A stretch of 48,120 nt of DNA. It comes from an uncultured Aquincola sp. Lineage in GTDB: Bacteria; Pseudomonadota; Gammaproteobacteria; Burkholderiales; Burkholderiaceae. Below are positions 24,951-33,498 of this stretch, in pieces; within the stretch, counting starts at the first letter, position 1, and every line of letters starts with the position of its first letter. The translations under genes were made by a program, and so were the position numbers. The notes under the pieces were generated by a model. The model did not search any database. It saw only the letters and a program-made list of their open reading frames with translations, and was not told where the DNA came from. Location: assembly GCA_937883885.1 (NCBI GenBank), contig CAKZXL010000027.1, forward strand, positions 1 through 48,120. Reading direction: 5' to 3'.

Positions 24951-26204
24951 ATGGGCGCGCAGAACGACGCGCTGCACTTGGTGCGGCCTATGAGCCTGAC
25001 CGACCAGTTTCCCGGCTGGGAAGACGAGTACGGCCTTCCTGGCGAGCCGCGTTCGTTCACGAAAGAGTCGTTCGACGAGTTGCTTGTGCACGCTACTCGC
25101 AAGGGCGCCTCGGACATCACGCTGCAGACGGAAGAGCCTGTGTATGCCTACATTGAGGGCCGCAACCTGCGCATCACCAAGCGCGCTCTGAGCAGCCACG
25201 AAATCGAGACCATCACGAACCACATCTACGGCTCGAACGGGGTTTCTCGCATCCGCGGCGGCGAAGACATCGACACTCGCTACCCCGTCGTTCGCCGCGC
25301 TCCCAACGAAGCGGGCAGCATGGTGGTGGTCGAGAAGCTGGGCTTTCGCGTCAACATCACCGGGTGCTGGGCTCGCGGCGACGACAACGGGATGCAGATT
25401 ACCTGCCGCACCATCAAGGCCAGCCCGCCCCGCCTTGGCGAAATGAAGGTCGAGGAAGGAATCATCGAGCACTTCTTCCCTGAGCAAGGCCTGGTCTGCG
25501 TGTGCGGACCGACCGGCTCGGGTAAGTCGACGCTGCTGGCCGGCGCAATGCGCGAAGTCATCGAGCAACCGGATTCGCACAAGAAAATCATCACCCTCGA
25601 GGCGCCCATCGAGTACACGTACGACGACATCGACCGCGCCTCCGCGCTGGTGAGCCAACATGAGGTGCCACGTCATCTGAAGTCGTTCGCTCGTGGCGTG
25701 CGCAACACGCTTCGTCGTGCCCCGAAGATCATCCTTGTGGGCGAGTCGAGAGACGGTGAGACGGTTGAAGCCTCACTGGAGGCGTCTCAAACGGGGCATA
25801 CCGTCTACACCACCGTTCACTCCAGCTCCGTCGCGAACACCATCGCCCGCATGGCGAACATGTTCCCGCCGAACGAGCGCATGACCAAGGTGTTTGAGCT
25901 GGTCGAGTCGCTGCGAATGGTGGTTGTTCAGCGCCTGGTGCGTAAGGTGGACGGCACCGGTCGGGTGGCGCTTCGCGAGTTCCTCGCCTTCGACCAGGCC
26001 GTACGTGACCAGCTGCGTGTCGTCACCTCGCTGCGCGAGGCCGAGCACACCCTCGCAAAGCTGGTTGAAAAGCGCGGCCAGACCATGTTGAGCGCTGCTC
26101 AGCGCGCCTTCGACGCCGGACTCATCAGCCCGGACACGATGGCCATCTTCGAGCGCGAGTCCAAGTCCAGCCTCATTGAGGACCTGGGCATGAACTTCAA
26201 CTGA
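24951..26204 (+). CDS. traJ: TraJ / DotB secretion ATPase
   Basis: The 417-residue protein is a VirB11/PilT-superfamily hexameric ATPase. The Walker A is GPTGSGKST at 186-194 (Lys192); an Asp box (ITLEAPIEYTY), a Walker B (KIILVGESRD) and a His box (GHTVYTTVHS) follow in order. The surrounding traH-traI-traK genes identify it as DotB (TraJ of IncI), the ATPase that docks on DotO to energise transfer. ATG 24951 has AAGGAAAAGG upstream; a TTG two codons earlier overlaps the previous stop. It differs clearly from the two pilus ATPases encoded further downstream. Confidence 0.92.
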   Translation: MGAQNDALHLVRPMSLTDQFPGWEDEYGLPGEPRSFTKESFDELLVHATRKGASDITLQTEEPVYAYIEGRNLRITKRALSSHEIETITNHIYGSNGVSRIRGGEDIDTRYPVVRRAPNEAGSMVVVEKLGFRVNITGCWARGDDNGMQITCRTIKASPPRLGEMKVEEGIIEHFFPEQGLVCVCGPTGSGKSTLLAGAMREVIEQPDSHKKIITLEAPIEYTYDDIDRASALVSQHEVPRHLKSFARGVRNTLRRAPKIILVGESRDGETVEASLEASQTGHTVYTTVHSSSVANTIARMANMFPPNERMTKVFELVESLRMVVVQRLVRKVDGTGRVALREFLAFDQAVRDQLRVVTSLREAEHTLAKLVEKRGQTMLSAAQRAFDAGLISPDTMAIFERESKSSLIEDLGMNFN

Positions 26205-26214
26205 GGTACGAGTC

Positions 26215-26493
26215 ATGAAGGGCATCGAAATCTTTGACGGCTTCTGGCGTGATTCCGCACGAGCAGTCCGCCTCGCGTTCATGAGCGCGTACGTGGCAGT
26301 GCCGCTGATGGTCTTCCTCCTACACATCAGGTGGTGGACCTTCGTGGTACTGGTCGTAACCATCATCGTGATGACCGTCATCGAGCGCTTCGGCTACACG
26401 CCGCCGGTGGCCCTGCTGGCACTGCGCGCCTGGGTTGCCGGCAAGCTCGTGAAGCGTCGCCGCTCCATGTTCAGCAAGCGGCTGGACAACTAG
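26215..26493 (+). CDS. traK: TraK / IcmT small membrane protein
   Basis: The 92-residue product resembles IcmT (TraK of IncI): an N-terminal WRDSARAVR segment, then two membrane stretches (about 24-40 and 42-60) containing FLLHIRWWTF, and a basic tail. IcmT is a short inner-membrane protein that follows dotB in IncI plasmids exactly as here. A GAGG ribosome site overlaps the traJ stop region. It ends the second secretion block; the parM promoter begins inside its last codons. Confidence 0.88.
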   Translation: MKGIEIFDGFWRDSARAVRLAFMSAYVAVPLMVFLLHIRWWTFVVLVVTIIVMTVIERFGYTPPVALLALRAWVAGKLVKRRRSMFSKRLDN

Positions 26494-26511
26494 CGTGCGA
26501 TGGTGTATCTA
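26483..26511 (+). promoter_or_regulatory. Promoter for parM-parR and the first pil genes
   Basis: TGGACA (26483-26488), 17 bases, TATCTA (26506-26511) within TGTATCTAATATAG; a second possible -10, TATAGT, lies at 26513-26518. Partition centromeres usually lie in this position; no clear iterated repeats are seen in the 63-base gap. Confidence 0.5.
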
Positions 26512-26556
26512 ATATAGTCTGTACGGCTATCAACGAATCCACTTTGGAGAATACAT

Positions 26557-27567
26557 ATGGCCAAGAAGCCCGACACCACCACCGCCGGCGCGCCCATCTT
26601 CGTTGGCGTGGATGACGGTTTTGCCTGCACCGACATCGTTGTAATGGAGGGCGGCAAGGTGACCAAGACGCTCGCCATCGCCAGCCGCGCCCGCTCGGGC
26701 GTGCATGGCACCACCGTCATCGGCGGCGAGGCGGACGGCATCGTCCCCTGCTACGAGACCGAGGGTGTGCAGTTCACTGTCGGCGAACTGGCCGACGCGG
26801 AATCGGCGCGCTTCAACGAGTACCCGTTCTCGGCGATGAACCGCGCCATCGTGAGCCACGCGCTGCGTGTGGCCGGCCTGGGCGGCCGCGAGGTGCACAT
26901 CGCAACCGGCCTGCCGTTGTCTACCTTTTACAAAGGCGACAAGCCCAATGCAGAGGTCATCGAGCGCAAGCACAAGTCCATCACGACGCCGGTGAAGGCG
27001 ATGGACGACGCCGCGATGCCCATCATCGTGCGTCACCAAGTCTTCCCGGAGGGCCTGGCAGCCTGGGTGGACTACGCCGTGGGTGACGACGGCAAGATGC
27101 GCGCTGATGCCGACGAAACCGTGGGCGTCATCGACATCGGCGGCCGAACCACCGACGTGGCAGTCGTGCTTCCTGGGCGCCGAATCGACCATGCGCGTTG
27201 CGGCTCGGCCGACATCGGCGCCCTGAACGTCGTCGAGGCGGTCCGGCTCGCGCTGCAGCAGAGCACCGGCTACGACCTCGGCGGCGCGGTCGTGGAGAAG
27301 GCCCTGCGCACTCGGCAGCTGAGGATGTTCGGCAAGGTCCGTGACATCGGCGCCGAAATTGACGCCGCCATCGCGCAGTCGACCGACGCCGTCCTTCGTG
27401 AAGTCAACCGTCGCCTGGGTGACGGTGTCGACATCGACCGCATCCTGCTGGTGGGTGGCGGCGCCTACCTGTTCAAGGAAGTGGTCAAGCGCTACCCGAA
27501 CGTGACCATCCCGGATAACCCGGAATTCGCCAACGCCCGCGGCTTCGCGAAGTACCTTTCCATCTGA
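26557..27567 (+). CDS. parM: ParM/StbA-like actin-type partition ATPase
   Basis: The 336-residue protein has the actin/Hsp70-type nucleotide fold: FVGVDDGFACTDI near the N-terminus (phosphate 1), IDIGGRTTDVAVV (about 190-203, phosphate 2) and ILLVGGGA (about 300, adenosine motif). Size and motifs match ParM/StbA, which polymerises into filaments that push plasmid copies apart. RBS GGAG (26546-26549) precedes ATG 26557. A small ParR-like gene follows after 11 bases, completing a type II partition pair and supporting plasmid status for this DNA. Confidence 0.87.
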   Translation: MAKKPDTTTAGAPIFVGVDDGFACTDIVVMEGGKVTKTLAIASRARSGVHGTTVIGGEADGIVPCYETEGVQFTVGELADAESARFNEYPFSAMNRAIVSHALRVAGLGGREVHIATGLPLSTFYKGDKPNAEVIERKHKSITTPVKAMDDAAMPIIVRHQVFPEGLAAWVDYAVGDDGKMRADADETVGVIDIGGRTTDVAVVLPGRRIDHARCGSADIGALNVVEAVRLALQQSTGYDLGGAVVEKALRTRQLRMFGKVRDIGAEIDAAIAQSTDAVLREVNRRLGDGVDIDRILLVGGGAYLFKEVVKRYPNVTIPDNPEFANARGFAKYLSI

Positions 27568-27578
27568 GGGGTTCGCCG

Positions 27579-27926
27579 ATGGAAACCCGTGTGAAACCTA
27601 TCCCGCTGCGACTGAACCCGGACATCGAGTTCGAGGCCGCTTTGCGGGAGCAGTACGACGCGCGACCGCGGGCGCGCCGTCAGGAGTTCCTGCGCCAGAT
27701 TCTCCGTCTGGGCTGGGACGCTTGGTTGCAGGGCGCGACCCCGGGTGCAGCTGCGACTGCACCGCGCGTGGCCGTACAGCCGGCCATGCCGGCTGCCGCC
27801 CCGGGGGCTGCTGCAGCGTCTGCTGCCGCAACTCCTGCACGTGTTGGCGCGCCAGCCCCTGCCGCTGAACCCATCGGCGAAAGCTCGAAGGCCCTGAGAG
27901 GTTTCTTCGGCGAAGCCCAACAGTGA
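27579..27926 (+). CDS. parR: ParR/StbB-like partition adaptor
   Basis: The 115-residue protein begins with a ribbon-helix-helix-like segment (VKPIPLRLNPDIEFEAALRE then a basic RRQEFLRQILRLG helix), as in StbB/ParR proteins that bind the plasmid centromere and the end of ParM filaments. The second half is an Ala/Pro-rich linker ending in a short SSKALRGFFGE tail, which could be the ParM-contacting end. It follows parM by 11 bases. Its stop overlaps the GTG start of pilL, tying partition to the pilus genes in one transcript. Confidence 0.75.
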   Translation: METRVKPIPLRLNPDIEFEAALREQYDARPRARRQEFLRQILRLGWDAWLQGATPGAAATAPRVAVQPAMPAAAPGAAAASAAATPARVGAPAPAAEPIGESSKALRGFFGEAQQ

Positions 27927-29008
27927 ATCGAACCCTTGCACCAACCATGACGACCAACCACATCAAATTCAGTGTCGCGGCGGCTCTCGCTTCGATGGTC
28001 TCGTTCGTACACGCCGGCTTCCTGTTCGAGACGGCGCCGGCTCCCGCGCCTGTAGCGGTCGCGCCGGCTGCGCGCGTGGTGTCTGGTGTTGCGACGGTCG
28101 TCGCGCACTCGGGCGCCCGTAACGTCGACACGTCCGCACGGCTTGACCGCGTGGCAAAGATGAATCGGCAGCGCATCGACCTCGAGTCCCGCCTGAGCTC
28201 GCGCATCACGCAGAGCGGAGAGACTCCGGCCGAGCTCGGCATCATCCGTGGCATGGGCCGAGACGTCACCTTCGAGGACGCCCTGCGGCAAATCCTGCCG
28301 GCCGGCTGGAGCGCCTACTCCGACCAGGACCTTCCCCTCGAGTCCAAGGTCAACTGGTCGGGCAACCGGACCTGGCCGATGGTGCTGAATGCGCTACTGG
28401 CCGAGCGCGACATGCGAGCGCACGTGGACTGGAAAAACACGGAAGTCATGTTCTTCGTGCCGGCCGCCAAGGACGAGTTGACAAAGCCTGTCGTCGGCGC
28501 CCCAGGCGTTGAAGTCCGTGCCGCTGACGCTGCAACCAGCGCGCCGGTGCCGGCGGTCGCCGCGGCTGCAGCCCCTGCGCCAGAGACCGTCGTCGCCAAG
28601 GCGCCGAAGGTTGAGATCAAGGAGGTGATCTGGACCCTTGCGCCCGAGCACACCCTGCGCGAGAACCTGCGCCGCTGGGCCAGCGCAGCCAACTGGAACC
28701 TGGTTTGGAATGCCGTGCGCGGCGACAGCGTCATCGACTACCCGGTGGACGCGAAGGTCGAGTTCGCGGGGGAGCTGCTGGGCTCAACCGGCGCGATGGC
28801 CAAGGTCATCACCGCCTACCGTGACGCCGACTTCCCGTTGGAGATCGAGTTTTTCCGCGGCAACCGCGTGGTTGAAGTCCGCCTGCACCGCATCCCTGAC
28901 ATCAAGGAGGCGGCCACTGACGCCCCTGCACTGGTGGCGCCGCGAGTCCAGGCTCCTGCGAAGCCGCAGCCGCAACTGCGCCCGGCCACCGTGCAACTGG
29001 ACTACTGA
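27923..29008 (+). CDS. pilL: PilL-like thin-pilus protein with two TcpQ-type domains
   Basis: The 361-residue exported protein has a signal peptide (ending FVHA, about residue 31), a linker, a domain at about 113-180 (VTFEDALRQILPAGW) and a second at about 237-325 (HTLRENLRRWASAANW with a final FFRGNRVVEV). Both resemble the TcpQ C-terminal domain found in PilL of R64, a type IVb pilus protein that stabilises the secretin. It opens the pilL-N-O-P run. The start shown is GTG 27923, which overlaps the parR stop (GTGA); ATG 27947 would also give a good signal peptide and may be the true start. Confidence 0.75.
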   Translation: MNRTLAPTMTTNHIKFSVAAALASMVSFVHAGFLFETAPAPAPVAVAPAARVVSGVATVVAHSGARNVDTSARLDRVAKMNRQRIDLESRLSSRITQSGETPAELGIIRGMGRDVTFEDALRQILPAGWSAYSDQDLPLESKVNWSGNRTWPMVLNALLAERDMRAHVDWKNTEVMFFVPAAKDELTKPVVGAPGVEVRAADAATSAPVPAVAAAAAPAPETVVAKAPKVEIKEVIWTLAPEHTLRENLRRWASAANWNLVWNAVRGDSVIDYPVDAKVEFAGELLGSTGAMAKVITAYRDADFPLEIEFFRGNRVVEVRLHRIPDIKEAATDAPALVAPRVQAPAKPQPQLRPATVQLDY

Positions 29009-29042
29009 ACCGGTAGCCCACTCAGAAAGTCTCGGAGAACCC

Positions 29043-30572
29043 ATGAAGAACATCCTCATGACGTCGCTGGCATTGGCCGCGGCCCTGACCCTCGGCGGCT
29101 GCGCCGTAGTCGACCACACCATCGCCAAGCACGAGGCTCAGAAGCAGACGTCGGATGTCGATGCGCGCTTCGATGCCGCCATGCAGACGCCAACCAGCGC
29201 CCGCGTGCGAGACAACGACGGCATCTGGGTGAACAAGCGCTCGGTGAGCCTCAAGGAAGAACAGCTGCCGGCCATCTTCAAGGCGCCGATGACCGTGGGC
29301 TTCGAGAACCGGGCCAGCCTGCGTGACGTCGCCAACATGGTGTCGCGCGAGACCGGTCTGCGCTTCTCCTTTTCGCCTGACGTCCTGAGGGAGGCGGAGG
29401 CCCTGACGCTGAACGCTGGCTTCCGCAGCGAGGGGGACCTGCGCGCGCTGATGAACCAGCTCACTGCGCAAGCGAACATGAGCTGGAAGTACCGCGGCGG
29501 CAGCGTCGAGGTCTTCCGCTTCGACACACAGGTCTTCCAAATCGCCGTACTGCCCGGCTCGACCGACGTGGGCTCCGTTGTCGGCAACCGAAACACCTCC
29601 GGTGGCAACAGCGGCTCGGCATCGACCAACTCCGGCCAGGACGTCAAGTACGCCGTCAGGCTCGAATTCTGGAAGGGCCTGGCAAATGACCTGAAGAACC
29701 TGGTGTCTCGCGACGGCAAGGATGCTTCGTTCACGGTGTCCGAGACCACGAACACCATCACTGTGACTGGCACTCCGCCGACGCTGGCCGCGGTCGAAAG
29801 CTACGTGAAGGACATCAACGCGTCCCGCACACGCCAAGTGGCGGTCGAGGTTCGCGCCTACACCATCGACGCGTCGAGCGGCCGCGACTTCGGTCTGCAG
29901 TGGGACTTGGCGTACTCGCAGCTGTCCAAGGACTTCGGCGTGACGTCGACCATGCCGCAACCGACAAACACCGCGCTGGGTACGCTGAGCGCCATCCTGG
30001 GCGCTAGCTCGACGAGTCGATTTGCAGGCACCAAGCTGATGTTGAACGCGCTGAGCACGCTGGGCAACACCAACCTGGCCGTCGAGAGCACGCAGATGGT
30101 CCTGTCGGGTGAAGCGGTGCCGGTGAACAGCATGCGCGAGGTGAACTATCTCAGCGAGGTCACGACCAACGCCGTGGCGAACGCCGGCACGTCGACGTCG
30201 CTGAAGCAGTCGACCGTTTCCGAGGGCTTCTCGATGACTGTGCTGCCGGTGGTCCTGAACGGCGACACCGTACTGGTCAAAGGCATGCTGGACATCTCGA
30301 GCATCGACCGCATCGACACGGTTTCCTCGGGTGGCCAGACCATTGCGACGCCGCAGCGATCGACGCGCGCCCTGCCGATGACGGTCTACCTGAAGTCCGG
30401 CGAGACGTATGTCTACGGTCTGCGCGAGGCCCTGGGCAGCTTCAACGACTCCGGCATCACCGGCACGGCGCTTGTCAATACGCTGACCGGCGGCCAGCAC
30501 GGCTCAAAGGAGTCGAAGAAGACCATCATCGTGACAGTGACTCCGCACATCGTGAACCCGAAGATCAACTAA
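29043..30572 (+). CDS. pilN: PilN outer-membrane secretin lipoprotein
   Basis: The 509-residue product has a lipoprotein signal peptide (lipobox LGGC, Cys20) and a secretin layout: N-domains with an STN-like part (about 80-165), a Gly/Ser-rich segment (about 185-200), and the beta-barrel multimerisation region with VPVNSMREVNYL and a final IIVTVTPHIVNP, typical of the secretin family. In R64, PilN is the pore through which the thin pilus leaves the cell. Start ATG 29043 has GGAG at 29034-29037. The order pilL-N-O-P-Q-R-S matches IncI plasmids, apart from the absence of pilM. Confidence 0.92.
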   Translation: MKNILMTSLALAAALTLGGCAVVDHTIAKHEAQKQTSDVDARFDAAMQTPTSARVRDNDGIWVNKRSVSLKEEQLPAIFKAPMTVGFENRASLRDVANMVSRETGLRFSFSPDVLREAEALTLNAGFRSEGDLRALMNQLTAQANMSWKYRGGSVEVFRFDTQVFQIAVLPGSTDVGSVVGNRNTSGGNSGSASTNSGQDVKYAVRLEFWKGLANDLKNLVSRDGKDASFTVSETTNTITVTGTPPTLAAVESYVKDINASRTRQVAVEVRAYTIDASSGRDFGLQWDLAYSQLSKDFGVTSTMPQPTNTALGTLSAILGASSTSRFAGTKLMLNALSTLGNTNLAVESTQMVLSGEAVPVNSMREVNYLSEVTTNAVANAGTSTSLKQSTVSEGFSMTVLPVVLNGDTVLVKGMLDISSIDRIDTVSSGGQTIATPQRSTRALPMTVYLKSGETYVYGLREALGSFNDSGITGTALVNTLTGGQHGSKESKKTIIVTVTPHIVNPKIN

Positions 30573-30591
30573 CCGGGCAGTCCGAATCCTC

Positions 30592-31917
30592 ATGGCTATC
30601 GTTGAGATCACCAATCTGCCGAAGCCGGTCGCGGTTGCCCTCGACTGGCATCTGCTGCCGGGCACGACTTCCGAACGCAAGGAAATCGACGCGCTCACGA
30701 AGCGCACCGGCGCGAAGTTCGGCTGCGTTCTCGCAGAAGACGAGGCTGGGCTGACCATCGTCGGCCTGAGCGCTGACAAAAAGGAAAGCGTCAATTGCGG
30801 CGCCGCTTGGTTGGCAAGGGCATCCGGTGGCGAAGCCATGGTGCTTGTGGAGCCGCTCGAGAGCGGCCGCATCTGGCTGTGCGCCGTACGTGCAGGCCTT
30901 CCCGTGCAGGGCATGGACGTCGTCATCGAGCCTGCGCAGCTGCATGAGCGGCTGCGCGAGTTCCTCAGCGACGGCAGTGAGGCAAAGCTGTGTTCGACCC
31001 TGGAAAACCTCGACCAGGTCTACACGAATGTCGTGCCCCAATCGTTCGCCGAGCTCGTGGCCAACACGAAGCCCGAGCGAGTGCGGCGCATCTCCGGCAT
31101 CAACCCGGCCATCGCGCTGACTGCCGGCTTCCTGGTCGTGAGTTTCGGGGGCTGGTACGGCGTCGACTTCTACGTCACCAAGCTGCGTCAGCAGGAGGCC
31201 CAGGCCAAGCTGCTGCAGATCAACGCTCTGCAGCAGCAGCAGGCAGCCGAACAGCGAGCGGTCGCCAAGCGCGAGCGTCTGGAGGCGGGACAAACGATGA
31301 TTCGTCAGGTGGTACTCGAGAAGCCTGCTGTGTCGGCCCTCGTGAATGCGTACCTGGCTGAACTGAGCGCAAAGCCGCTGACCGTCGCAGGATGGACGCT
31401 GACCGGATACGACTGCTCGCAGCTGACCTGCTCGCTGAGGTGGCATCGCAAGAGCGGGGGCACCATTGCCACATTCATCAAGGCAGCCGAGGACAACGGC
31501 TGGACCGTGGACAGGGTGGAGGGCAGTGATGCTGTCACGACCCACACGGTCAACTCGGAGCCTCGCACCAACTCCATCGACGAGTTGAGCGAGGACGCGC
31601 CGTTCCGCGCGGCACTCGAGTCGCGCCTGCAAGAGGCGAGTGCGAACGGCCTGCGCTACGAGCTGAGCAAGTCAGAGCCGCTGGACAAGATGATGGGCGG
31701 CGTTGCCGCGGCCGCGGACCCGAAGGTGGGTCAGCCAGGCGTAGGGATCGACCCCCTGCCTTACTGGGTCGGCACCCTGACCGTCAAGGGCTCCACGCTG
31801 TTCGAACTGCGCGAGCTACCCGACTACATCGGCCACCCAGGACTCTCGGTGAAGAACGTCCGCGGTGACCTGAAGACCAACGAATGGACCATGGAGCTGA
31901 ACTATGCGACCCGCTAA
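30592..31917 (+). CDS. pilO: PilO pilus-assembly inner-membrane protein
   Basis: The 441-residue protein has a cytoplasmic domain with an actin-like flavour (1-165), one membrane segment (about 170-192), a Gln-rich coiled coil (about 200-235), and a periplasmic part. This is the arrangement of PilO of R64 (type IVb pilin accessory), which links the cytoplasmic ATPase with the envelope complex. It starts 19 bases after pilN, with no strong ribosome site. The pilP start lies inside its last 14 bases. Confidence 0.82.
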   Translation: MAIVEITNLPKPVAVALDWHLLPGTTSERKEIDALTKRTGAKFGCVLAEDEAGLTIVGLSADKKESVNCGAAWLARASGGEAMVLVEPLESGRIWLCAVRAGLPVQGMDVVIEPAQLHERLREFLSDGSEAKLCSTLENLDQVYTNVVPQSFAELVANTKPERVRRISGINPAIALTAGFLVVSFGGWYGVDFYVTKLRQQEAQAKLLQINALQQQQAAEQRAVAKRERLEAGQTMIRQVVLEKPAVSALVNAYLAELSAKPLTVAGWTLTGYDCSQLTCSLRWHRKSGGTIATFIKAAEDNGWTVDRVEGSDAVTTHTVNSEPRTNSIDELSEDAPFRAALESRLQEASANGLRYELSKSEPLDKMMGGVAAAADPKVGQPGVGIDPLPYWVGTLTVKGSTLFELRELPDYIGHPGLSVKNVRGDLKTNEWTMELNYATR

Positions 31918-32914
31918 CCCGACCCTGAAGGTAGCCACGCTTGCCATGCTGACGCTGTGCGCGGCGGCGGCCTCCGCCATCACCCCGGCGCCCCCCGTGG
32001 CTGCCATGGGCCCCATCGGCGCCGCCTCAGCTGCTGCGCCCGGGAAGGCCCTCACCAGCGTAGCTGTTCAGGCTGTCCCGATGGGCCGGCCGACCGCTGC
32101 TGGCACGGACCAGGCCAAGAAGGCCGCCGTCGGCACCATCGCAGAGCTGGAGGGGCTGCAGCGTCAGACTGCGCTGGCAGAAGCCCGCAAGCGCCTGCAA
32201 GAGCTGTCGCAGGGTGCGCCAGATGGCAAGCCTGCCGCGGCGGCGGCCGCCGCTACCGCGGTGGCTGACCAGCCGTTCAGCGTGATGCCTGAATCGCAAC
32301 CGCCTAAGAAGTCCAAGCAGAAGAAGAAGCCCAACCTCGATCCGGCGTCGGCGGCATTGGTGCCCGCCCCGACAGAGGTCGTCCAGATGGACTCGGTTGC
32401 GGGGCAGCCCCCCACGGCGAAGCTGGTGAACCTGCTGGTGGTAGGCGGCCGCGCGCGCGCCGATGTCCTCGATAGGGGTCGGATGCTGACCATCAAGGAG
32501 GGCGACCTGCTCAGCAAGTGGACGGTGGCAAGCATCACGACCGAAGGCGTGACGGTCGAGTACCGCTACACGGTGGATGCACCGGTGCATTCCCCGATGA
32601 CTGACGGGATGCGCCCAGCCATCGCTGAGGCGTTCCCGGCGGCGTACGCGCTGGCCAAGTCGCGGCGCGCGAGCGAGGCCGCAGAACGTGTCAAGACAGT
32701 GAAGCTCGAGTCCGCAACCTCCACGGAGATCGCAGCCTCTTCCGGCGCCGCACCGGCCATCGGAGGCCCGCTACCGCCGGCGATTCCGCAGGCAACGCCC
32801 ATGCCGATCATGGCTGGCGGCAATGCGATGGCCGACAGCACCAGCATCCCGCCTGTGCCGCCTCTGCCCGCGCCGCTTGGCGGCTCGAACGGAGTGCCGC
32901 TGGGTCAGCGCTGA
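31904..32914 (+). CDS. pilP: PilP pilus-assembly protein
   Basis: The 336-residue exported protein has a signal peptide (about 1-25), an Ala/Gly/Pro-rich region, a coiled-coil-like helix (about 65-105), a lysine cluster (KKSKQKKKP, about 139-147), and a compact domain at about 165-225 (LLVVGGRARADVLDRGRML then VTVEYRY) like the beta domain of PilP. The tail (226-336) is low-complexity. R64 PilP is roughly half this length. It overlaps pilO by 14 bases and is followed by a strong terminator, which closes the parM-to-pilP unit. Confidence 0.75.
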   Translation: MRPANPTLKVATLAMLTLCAAAASAITPAPPVAAMGPIGAASAAAPGKALTSVAVQAVPMGRPTAAGTDQAKKAAVGTIAELEGLQRQTALAEARKRLQELSQGAPDGKPAAAAAAATAVADQPFSVMPESQPPKKSKQKKKPNLDPASAALVPAPTEVVQMDSVAGQPPTAKLVNLLVVGGRARADVLDRGRMLTIKEGDLLSKWTVASITTEGVTVEYRYTVDAPVHSPMTDGMRPAIAEAFPAAYALAKSRRASEAAERVKTVKLESATSTEIAASSGAAPAIGGPLPPAIPQATPMPIMAGGNAMADSTSIPPVPPLPAPLGGSNGVPLGQR

Positions 32915-32930
32915 GTCTGCAGCGACCATC

Positions 32931-32960
32931 AACGGCCCCTCGCGGGGCCGTTCTCATTTG
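32931..32960 (+). terminator. Strong intrinsic terminator after pilP
   Basis: AACGGCCCC (32931-32939) and GGGGCCGTT (32944-32952) form a perfect nine-pair stem with a TCGC loop, followed by CTCATTT. Confidence 0.85.
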
Positions 32961-32980
32961 ACGCGCGTCCTAGACAGTGA

Positions 32981-33009
32981 TTGCAGTGAGCACGCGTATG
33001 TGATATGCT
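32981..33009 (+). promoter_or_regulatory. Promoter of the transposase-like gene and pilQ-R
   Basis: TTGCAG (32981-32986), 17 bases, TATGCT (33004-33009), with TG one base before the -10 (TGATATGCT, extended -10). It lies just after the terminator and starts a new unit. Confidence 0.7.
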
Positions 33010-33034
33010 GTGTGCACCGTATCTAACTCGTCCG

Positions 33035-33472
33035 ATGTCATTCGACCCCACCCCTATCGGCCAGCATGACCTGGAGATTCCCAGGCCGCGCACGCGTCGC
33101 GAGGTGACGCACCACTGCGAGTATCAGATCGTCTGGTGCACGAAGTACGCGCGACCACTCCTTCAAGATGTGAAGGACGAACTGCGTGAGCTTCTGCAAA
33201 CAACAGCAGGCGAGCTGGCGGTGGGGGTCGTGCAGGTCCTTGTGACCGATGACGCGGTTTCAATGACCCTGCGTGTCGACCCAGTCCAGGGCATCCACCG
33301 CGCTGTGACGCGCCTCAAGGCTGCCACATCGTCGTCGCTTCGAAGCCGGCATCCACGCCTGAAGAGCCGGGCGCCATCGCTGTGGAACAGCAAATACCTG
33401 GTGGCCAGTGTCGGTGTGGGCGCTGGGCCCCAGGCGCTGCGTGAATTCCTTGAGCAACAGCGGCGCGGCTAA
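33035..33472 (+). CDS. IS200/IS605-type transposase-like protein with lost catalytic residues
   Basis: The 145-residue protein is collinear with Y1 (TnpA) transposases of IS200/IS605: CEYQIVWCTKYARPLL (residues 28-43) matches the first strand and helix, SLWNSKYLVASVG (115-127) and LREFLEQQ (135-142) match the C-terminal part. However, the metal-binding HUH triad is replaced by Ala74-Val75-Ser76, and the nucleophilic Tyr is Phe138. It therefore cannot cut DNA by the known mechanism, but the fold may still bind DNA. Start ATG 33035 follows the promoter by about 25 bases, with no ribosome site. It lies between pilP and pilQ, 26 bases before pilQ, with no flanking insertion-sequence ends visible. 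Confidence 0.8.
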   Translation: MSFDPTPIGQHDLEIPRPRTRREVTHHCEYQIVWCTKYARPLLQDVKDELRELLQTTAGELAVGVVQVLVTDDAVSMTLRVDPVQGIHRAVTRLKAATSSSLRSRHPRLKSRAPSLWNSKYLVASVGVGAGPQALREFLEQQRRG

Positions 33473-33498
33473 AGCGGTCGCGCACTGAAAGGCAAGAC

